Assembly (NCBI GenBank): GCA_002914845.1
Contig: JXTC01000524.1
Coordinates: forward strand, 66,925 to 130,924
Reading direction: 5' to 3'
Length of the DNA stretch: 64,000 nt
Source: Trema orientale
Lineage: Eukaryota; Streptophyta; Magnoliopsida; Rosales; Cannabaceae
In this document: one piece after another, positions 58,063-64,000 of the stretch
Layout of the letters: the number at the start of each line of letters is the position of its first letter
Position numbering within the stretch: position 1 is the stretch's first letter
The notes under the pieces: model-generated
Database searches by the model: none
The model's input: only the letters and a program-made list of their open reading frames with translations
Told to the model about the DNA's origin: nothing
Program-made: the position numbers and the translations under genes

Positions 58063-59506
58063 CAACAATTACTTCAAGAACTTAAATGACTAATAGGAAC
58101 ATGATAATTAAGTTAATTAAAGTAATGTAATGTGAGGTTCAATTTGTATCTCCAAAATGCTTGAGAGAGATTTGTTGATTTAGACCTCGTCCACTTGATA
58201 ACTCATCATTTACAAGTACTTTAGCAATAATGGTAGCTTGTTTATCTTTAAGAATATCACAACGTTTAAATGATGCTCCAATAACGTTCTCCACATAAGA
58301 AACTAAGCTAAAGAGTGATGCAAATTGAATATATTTTTTTACCATAGCTACAAGAGCCAATTGAAGTTGATGAGAAAAACAGCAAATGTAAAAGGCATAT
58401 GAGTTTTCCCTTAAAATAAGTGTTCTAAGACCATTAATCTCACTTTGCATATTGCTAGCTCCACCATTAACTTGTCGTCTTAGTCTAGATATGCTCAACC
58501 CATATCTTGAAAATAATCTATCAATTGCAGCCTTAAGTGAGTGAGCTGTGGTACTAGTAACATATTCAATACCTATAAAGCGTTCAATCACACAACCATT
58601 TTTATTCACATAACGCAAAACAATGGCCATTTCTTCCTTCGTTGAGATATCATGAGATTCATTAACTAAAATAGAAAATAATGAATCTCCAATATCTTTA
58701 ATAATAACAGGGATAGTTTCCTCTATTGCAGCTTTTATAATATCCTTTTGAACATCAGGGAATGTTAATTTGTCATTTTCAGGAGCATTTCTCAATGCAA
58801 CACTTTTTATTTCATCATTATGACTAGCTAGAAATTCTAATAGATCGAGAAAGTTATCTAGATTACTTGAATCTTATGATTCATTATGACCACGAAATGC
58901 ATGCCCTTGATGTAAAAGAAATCTAACGCAAGCAACTGATACACTTAAGTGAATTCGGTAGTCATTTTGAGCTTGTCTTAACTGCTTAGAGATAATTGTT
59001 GTAATGTGTTGCTTTTGATCCATCAAGGCCTCACATTTCTTCCAAGCTTGGTTGCGCCCACTACCCGCGCCTCCAACATGAAGTTGAAGTCTATTTTTCT
59101 TTTTCTAATTTGAAAATCCTTCACTAATGAAGGAATCACCTCCTCCTCATTCCCCCACATTTGATTTAAAAAGATAGCAACACAAGCAAAATGCAGCATC
59201 TTTTTCTTTGATATATTCCAACCAATTTGGATATTCTATAAACTATTCTGAGTGGAATCGTCTTGATGACTTTCCAAATTGTCTATATGGAAAAGTGTGA
59301 ATTTGAGCTTGATAATGGCCCTTTTGTATATGGGCTCTTCTTAATTGATCTCGAATATTATGACGATAATCTAAAATTGGAGTTCTCAACCCTAAATTAG
59401 TACAAAATTCTGTAAGGTTGACTTCTATAATACTTACTTTTGCACCATCATCAGTTTTTCTAGTAGGGAATGGTGACTCTAATTTTCTTTTGAAATATTT
59501 CTCCGT
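58063..59506 (-). pseudogene. hAT transposase, N-terminal and central parts (copy D)
   Basis: Minus strand from 59506, where the expected ATG reads ACG: EKYFKRKLESPFPTRKTDDG, LRTPILDYRHNIRDQLRRAH, WLEYIKEKDAAFCLCCYLFK, GGGDSFISEGFSN, HVGGAGSGRNQAWKKCEALM, QNDYRIHLSVSVACVRFLLH. An open 218-codon stretch (58795-58139) follows, with KDIIKAAIEETIPVIIKDIG, EEMAIVLRYVNKNGCVIERF and YAFYICCFSHQLQLALVAMV. TTF zinc finger and DUF4371 order are as in plant ZMYM1-like hAT proteins. A few stops are present. The C-terminal half is at 46063-46978. Confidence 0.88.
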
Positions 59507-61036
59507 ATCTGTTATTTTTTAATAGTTAACAAAAAAACAGTTAGGAGAATGAAAAAAAGTCTAATATATATTGTAGCATAAGAGAAATTTTATATATTAC
59601 AGAAGTGACTTCTTTTTTCTTTTAAACTCCCATAAGAGAAATTTAAAACTATGGATCGGATGTATATATATACATAACAAAATATGGAAAATTCTTAGTA
59701 TATCTTAATTTTTCAATTGATGATTGAGATTATTCTCTTATTGTAATAATCCTCCTATTGTAATCATGTCTATTTAACATCAAATATTAATCACATTGAT
59801 TAATTCAGTTGCAAGTGGTATATATATATATATATCAAACTTGTCATCATTATAATTGCTTATACACATGTATATTCTTTCTTAGAATTTCATGGTAAAA
59901 TTGCAAAATGTTATATGCTTTTAGCCTACTAGACATTAGGTTCTTTAATCATATATTTATGGGATGTATTTTCTAGGGAAAAAAATTGTTGAGACATTTT
60001 TCTCTTTCACTTGTCCAACTTAGTGAGAAGCAGTACACTTCAAGATCATCTTATATATATACACATATATATATATATTTACATAACTAGATAGTACCTA
60101 ATTTAATAGCTTTATAAGGTAATCACAGTACAATAATACATTAATATATACCTTTAGGACTTAATATTGGAAGAATTAAATTCTAAAAAAGATATATGTT
60201 ACAATATTCTTTCCTATAATCTACATTGATTTAAAAAAGCAAAAACAAATTGGGTAATAACTAATAAGGTAATTCTAACCATTCGAAAATAAAATAAAAT
60301 AAGGTAATTATAAAAAATAAGCAATAAGAACAATTCTTTTTTTTTTTTTTGGTTGAATTTAGAATCATATACTGGCTAATAACTAATAAGAAACAGTTAA
60401 TACAAAAATTGTACTAGCTAACAAATATCCAATAAAAAAAATAGAGAAAAACAAAAAGAAAAAAACGATATATAGTATTTCAACTGCTAAAATAAGATAA
60501 CAAATTTTCATTCAAACAAATAGGAAATAGAAATGAATAAGTAATAATTTATAGAATCTGAAAGATGAGCATCTTAGAAATTATATAAGTCGATTTTTTC
60601 TTTTTCTAAATCTTCACTTCCCTTTTTCATTTTTTTTTTTTTAATTTTCATGGAGGTTTGGAATTCGAAACTAAGAAAATGAGAATAGTTTTGTGTGTGA
60701 GTGAATAAGAAGACTAAGAAGTCTTTTTATATTCCACGTATGCTGATTTTCAAAAACTGAAAGAATTCTTTTTATATTCCACATATACCGATTTTTTTTG
60801 TTATTTTTATTTTTATTTTTTGAGAATCCATGTATACTGACTTGAAAAATTAAAAATTAATAAATAATTAAATGAACAATTATGCCAATTCATCTCTTTT
60901 ATGAGGACAATATTGGAAGAATAAAAATTTTAGAGGGGGTCAAATAGAAACTTCAGTTTATTTCACATATAAAATAGAAAAAAATTTGTTTCAGTGCGGG
61001 CCATGGCCCTCACTTGCCCCCTTCCCTCTACCCCTA
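59507..61036 (-). other. 5' non-coding region of hAT copy D
   Basis: 1.5 kb from the mutated start codon to the terminus, mirroring copy C's 46979-47762 and 55072-55771. The terminus is preceded by GGGGCAAGTGAGGGCCATGG, a subterminal GC-rich block shared by both copies. No gene seen. Confidence 0.75.
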
Positions 61037-62294
61037 GTTGGCGTAATGTCAAAACAATCCATTCTAGGTGAGATTATCACTAGATTCTTAATAATCTGAC
61101 TTATAAGTTATAAAACCCTCAAGTCTATTGCAAGAATATTGGGTGATCCTAATGGAAAATTCATTATATTGTAAAAAGGTTTTGTCAAGCTCCCATCTTT
61201 TGACCAGATAGTAGATGCTCAAAAGTAGTGGAGCGTAGTGGTAATTGAAGAGAACGCTTAGTCGTTGGAAATAAACGCCTATTACCAAATTAATATTTAT
61301 AATTACCTCCTATTAACTAACCTAACAAGTCTAGTAAAACCTAGAATTAATTAGTATAGCGGCAAAAAAGGTCGATCCACAGAGATTGGATTTTAGATTA
61401 GTTGTTAAGTACCAAAATTATCATAACCTAATTTTATCTAGACATCAAAATTAAATGAATTTAAAAATAAAATGAATAAAAATAAAGATAAAAGAATTAC
61501 GTAAATAAAATATGGAAATTACTATGCACTAATGTACCAAGGACATGATTTTCTCTAATTACTCCTGAATTCGTCAAATTAAGCAATTACTAGCCTAATT
61601 CCATTAAATTCACTAATGAAGGACCTAATCTAACCTCACTCCCTCTCTCGAGTGCCGAATGAGATAATATGTCTAAGTACCTAAGTTGATATCTGTATCT
61701 AACCCGATTCCCTAAGCACTCATTAAGTTTTAGCCCTTAATAACTTCCTATTTGATTATCTAGATGTTGATCTCCTCTCGGTCTCACAACAACCTAAACC
61801 ATGTTTCTCAATTCCAGTTTATGAAATCAAACTCTCTCGAGTATCAAAATCACAAACTAAGTTCAACTAATTCATTGGCCACATAAATTAGAGGCAATAA
61901 GCAAGGAGAAACATAAATGAATTGACAATGGAATCTAAGCCAACAATTAACAAAATAAGCAAAATAAAGAATTAAAAAGGTACATCAAATCCTAAGATAG
62001 AGAATCAATCCAAGCATAGTAGAATCCATGGCTAATCTTATAAAGAATTTTGTAATTCCAAACAAATTATACAATATGCCCAATACAAAATTCAAATGAG
62101 ATTAGGGTGAGAAAAAGGAAGAGAAAACTCTATTTTGGAGGTAGAACTTCAAGCCTTCAATTCTTCAAGTATCTCTCTCAAGCATCCTCTCCAAATTTCA
62201 GCTCCAAAGCTCTCTCTCTCTCTAGGATTTTTAGCTCTCAAAGGGGTGCCTCCTCTTCCAATTCTCCACACTTTGAAATGGAGGCTAAAGTTTC

Positions 62295-62302
62295 TATTTA
62301 AA
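62295..62302 (-). promoter_or_regulatory. TATA-like box in the putative solo LTR
   Basis: CCTTTAAATAGAAAC on the minus strand, about 490 bp from the LTR's minus-strand start and 150-260 bp downstream of the GGCACCGCGGTGCC palindromes. Position fits a U3 promoter. Not tested. Confidence 0.35.
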
Positions 62303-62452
62303 GGGCACTAAGATGACCTAAGAAAGAAAGAAATCTAACCATCCATTGGTATTAGATCAAAGGCCAAAAATGGCCCTTAAAGTTGGCCAAAAGCGTGTGG
62401 ACATGTGGCTGCAAAATGGGGAAAACGCAGCTTCTACGTGTGCTGAAATCGC

Positions 62453-62561
62453 TGTGGTACCACAGTGCCCGTTTCTGGCACCGCGGTGCCAGAGCACTCA
62501 CCGCGGTGCCAGCATTCTAGTTTTGAGGCACCGCGGTGCCCTTTTTGAGCACCGCGGCGCC
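62453..62561. repeat. Cluster of GGCACCGCGGTGCC palindromes
   Basis: Two perfect 14-bp palindromes (62477-62490 and 62527-62540) and three variants: GTGGTACCACAGTGCC at 62453, TCACCGCGGTGCC at 62498 and AGCACCGCGGCGCC at 62548. All lie within 110 bp and are spaced about 21-29 bp. Very CpG-rich in an AT-rich context. No frame of note. Confidence 0.9.
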
Positions 62562-63080
62562 TAGTTGCTGGTCCAATTGAGCTTTTTAGCTCTCTTTGAT
62601 GCTCCGGTCCTCGTTTCGGCTATTAATGACTTCATAAACTTCTCCTTTTTGGTGTCAAATATACACTAAGCCTCAATTTCTTATTTTCTACAATTAAAAC
62701 ACAAAATAACATTAAAGCAACATAAATGCTTGAGAACTTATAATTATTTGAACTTGGAGAATACTTGATTTGTGAGTAAAATACACACTCATCACGTAGA
62801 GCCGAGGATATAGGCAAATCGTTGTATTTGCTGGACCTCGTAAAAATCATTGTTTTTAAATCACTCTAACTGTATCCTTTTATTTACTTGCTAATATATC
62901 TTGATTATCAATGTAATTATTTGTTTGCTATTGTTTTGAGATTATTTGCTTATTTATTTACATACATTATCCATTACAATTGAAAATTGGTTTATTTGTT
63001 GTATAAAAAAAAAGTTTGCAAAAAGTTTTTAAAACTCAATTTACCCATCCCTCTCTTAGATATTCTATCTTCGAATAATA

Positions 63081-63093
63081 TTAGTATCAGAGC
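63081..63093 (+). other. Primer-binding site of the second Copia element
   Basis: TTAGTATCAGAGC matches TGGTATCAGAGC with G-to-A drift and is followed by TTGGACTCAAAATTTTA, similar to the leader of the first Copia element. Confidence 0.7.
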
Positions 63094-63134
63094 TTGGACT
63101 CAAAATTTTATTTATCGACAAAACCGTCTTTGAG

Positions 63135-63800
63135 ATGACTATCTCAAATAATTTTCAAAATTTTCAATATGAGGGGATTTCATCTATTAAACCACCTTTT
63201 TTAAAATGGAATTGATTTTAACTATTAAAGACTATATGAATGCTTATCTTAGTTCTTTGGATTTTTTTTTATGGTAATATTATTAATAGAGGCTCTCTTA
63301 AGATCAATAAGACTATTGATGGAAAACTAGTATGTAAGAATATTGAAGAATATGATGAAAAAGAGAAAACTATTTTCACCAAATTTGAAATTTTAAAAAC
63401 ATATTGATGTATGGTTTAGATAGAACTATTTATAATAATATTGGAGAAAAAAACTAAAGATGTTCATGAGTTGTGAATATGCTTGTGGTTTCTTATCAAG
63501 GCACCAACTCTATGAAATCAATATTTTTACATATGACTATGAATTTTTCTAGATGCATCACGATGAGTTTATTTCTCAAATACTTTCTAGATTCATTATT
63601 ATTATTAACTCTCTTAATACTCTTGGCAAAATATTTCCTAATGTTAATCTGATGAACTAGGTATTTAGAAGTTTTGCTAGAGCTTATAGAAGTAAAGTTG
63701 TGGCAATTCAAGAAGTAAAAAAACCTCAATAAACTTCTTTTTGAAGAACTTAATGGTTCACTCATGACCCATAAATATTAACAAATAAAATCAACGAGGA
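63135..63800 (+). pseudogene. Degenerate Copia gag, second element
   Basis: MTISNNFQNFQYEGISSIKP then PFFKMELILTIKDYMNAYLS matches the N-terminus of the Copia gag at 53512 (MANPNNFQNLQNAGFSTRLS). Further on, in shifting frames: KTKDVHEL, SRFIIIINSLNTLGKIFPNV and RSFARAYRSKVVAIQEVKK. These equal the RFTNIxNxLxxLGK and KAYxxxVxAIQE blocks. Many stops and shifts. It is a diverged relative of the first Copia element's gag family. Confidence 0.75.
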
Positions 63801-63983
63801 TGAAGGGGAAGAAAAAAAAAGTGATGACTCTCAAGTTTTCTAGCTGCTCATGCCCTTATTCTCGAGATATAGGGAAAAACTCGATGATGTGCCTTCACTC
63901 GAAACAATTCAACAAACTTCTATTGCTGAAATTCAGTCCCTGACATCATTGAGTTTTGGCTCAATAGATTTGCTAACCACTGC

Positions 63984-64000
63984 TAGAGGTGGCAAAATGG
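63984..64000 (+). mobile_element. Possible start of a hAT-like element cut by window end
   Basis: TAGAGGTGGCAAAATGG resembles the terminus TAGAGATGTCAATGTGGG of the element at 31655. Only 17 bp are visible, so this is tentative. Confidence 0.35.

Larger units (their letters stand above)
45961..61036 (-). mobile_element. hAT transposon copy D (ZMYM/TTF-type), split by copy C
   Basis: Left end CAGTGGTGGAGCCCAGAACT at 45961; right end, read inward on the minus strand, TAGGGGTAGAGGGAAGG at 61036. These short imperfect inverted termini match those of copy C. Removing copy C and one target duplication leaves about 4.0 kb encoding one transposase on the minus strand. No clear 8-bp target duplication flanks D (CACATAAC against GTTGGCGT), so it is old or one end has drifted. 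Its transposase carries stops and a mutated start codon. Confidence 0.85.
61239..62794 (-). mobile_element. Probable solo LTR (1,556 bp) with 5-bp target duplication
   Basis: Begins TGGTAATTGAAG and ends CACTCATCA, so TG..CA in either orientation. It is flanked by CGTAG at 61234-61238 and 62795-62799. No internal domain or primer-binding site occurs, hence a solo LTR or a small non-autonomous element. Minus orientation is favoured because a TATA-like TTTAAATA (62302-62295) lies downstream of a palindrome cluster on that strand. Short open frames such as 62107-62301 have no domain. Confidence 0.6.
61037..64000 (+). mobile_element. Second Copia-type element, degenerate, LTR interrupted and right side outside window
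   Basis: An LTR-like stretch (about 61080-61238 plus 62795-63080), a primer-binding site (63081) and a decayed gag (63135 onward) lie in order on the plus strand. The LTR's left edge is not fixed; it abuts hAT copy D. The pieces on either side of the inserted 61239-62794 element join into a continuous phrase (GTGGAGCGTAGAGCCGAGG) typical of plant Copia LTRs. Confidence 0.55.

Noticed and set aside
46979..61036. A single 14-kb transposon with 2-kb terminal inverted repeats
   Set aside because: The inverted arms are simply the 5' halves of two hAT copies in opposite orientation. The target duplication and transposase pieces show two elements.

Overview
The window is nuclear DNA of a eudicot-type plant. 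It is AT-rich, its genes have GT..AG introns, and most of it is transposable element (TE) remnants. I assembled three ordinary host genes from exons. They are TAM41 (mitochondrial CDP-diacylglycerol synthase, minus strand, cut by the left edge), a HAD-superfamily hydrolase of the HDHD3 type (minus strand, 9760-11123, 253 aa), and an NRT1/PTR family (NPF5-like) transporter (plus strand, 42700-44966, 543 aa). No tRNA, rRNA, CRISPR or bacterial-type feature was seen.

Layout. 1-3.6 kb: TAM41 with a 5' UTR intron. 3.6-9.7 kb: gene-poor DNA with two degenerate tandem arrays. 9.76-13.45 kb: the HAD gene, with a likely distant promoter. 16.4-19.5 kb: a higher-order repeat array (about 1.28 kb period) rich in a 7-bp GTTACYA motif. 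19.65-28.76 kb: a decayed Ty3/gypsy chromovirus of Tekay/Del type. It has a 3.07-kb 5' LTR, a 3' LTR cut to 330 bp, and a broken gag-pol with mutated protease and RT active sites. 30-41.7 kb: a mosaic of hAT-, MULE- and MITE-type non-autonomous elements, including a MULE transposase relic at 34.4 kb and a MULE MITE with a perfect 9-bp target duplication. 42.4-45.2 kb: the NPF gene.

45.96-61.04 kb is a three-level nest. A minus-strand hAT transposon (copy D, about 4.0 kb) is split by a second hAT of the same family in plus orientation (copy C, perfect 8-bp target duplication TCCATCAT). Copy C is in turn split by a pol-deleted Copia element on the minus strand (47763-55067). Copy C also has the middle of its transposase gene inverted in place. 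61.04-64 kb holds a degenerate Copia LTR and gag, whose LTR is interrupted by a 1,556-bp TG..CA element (probable solo LTR) with target duplication CGTAG. That element carries a cluster of GGCACCGCGGTGCC palindromes upstream of a TATA-like box.

The host genes are unrelated to one another and do not form a functional cluster. The biological interest lies in the repeat architecture: nested insertions, an internal inversion, two gag-like ORFs in one element, and palindrome arrays inside LTRs. All exon models, domain names and element classes are by-eye readings from recall of protein families; no alignment or search was run.
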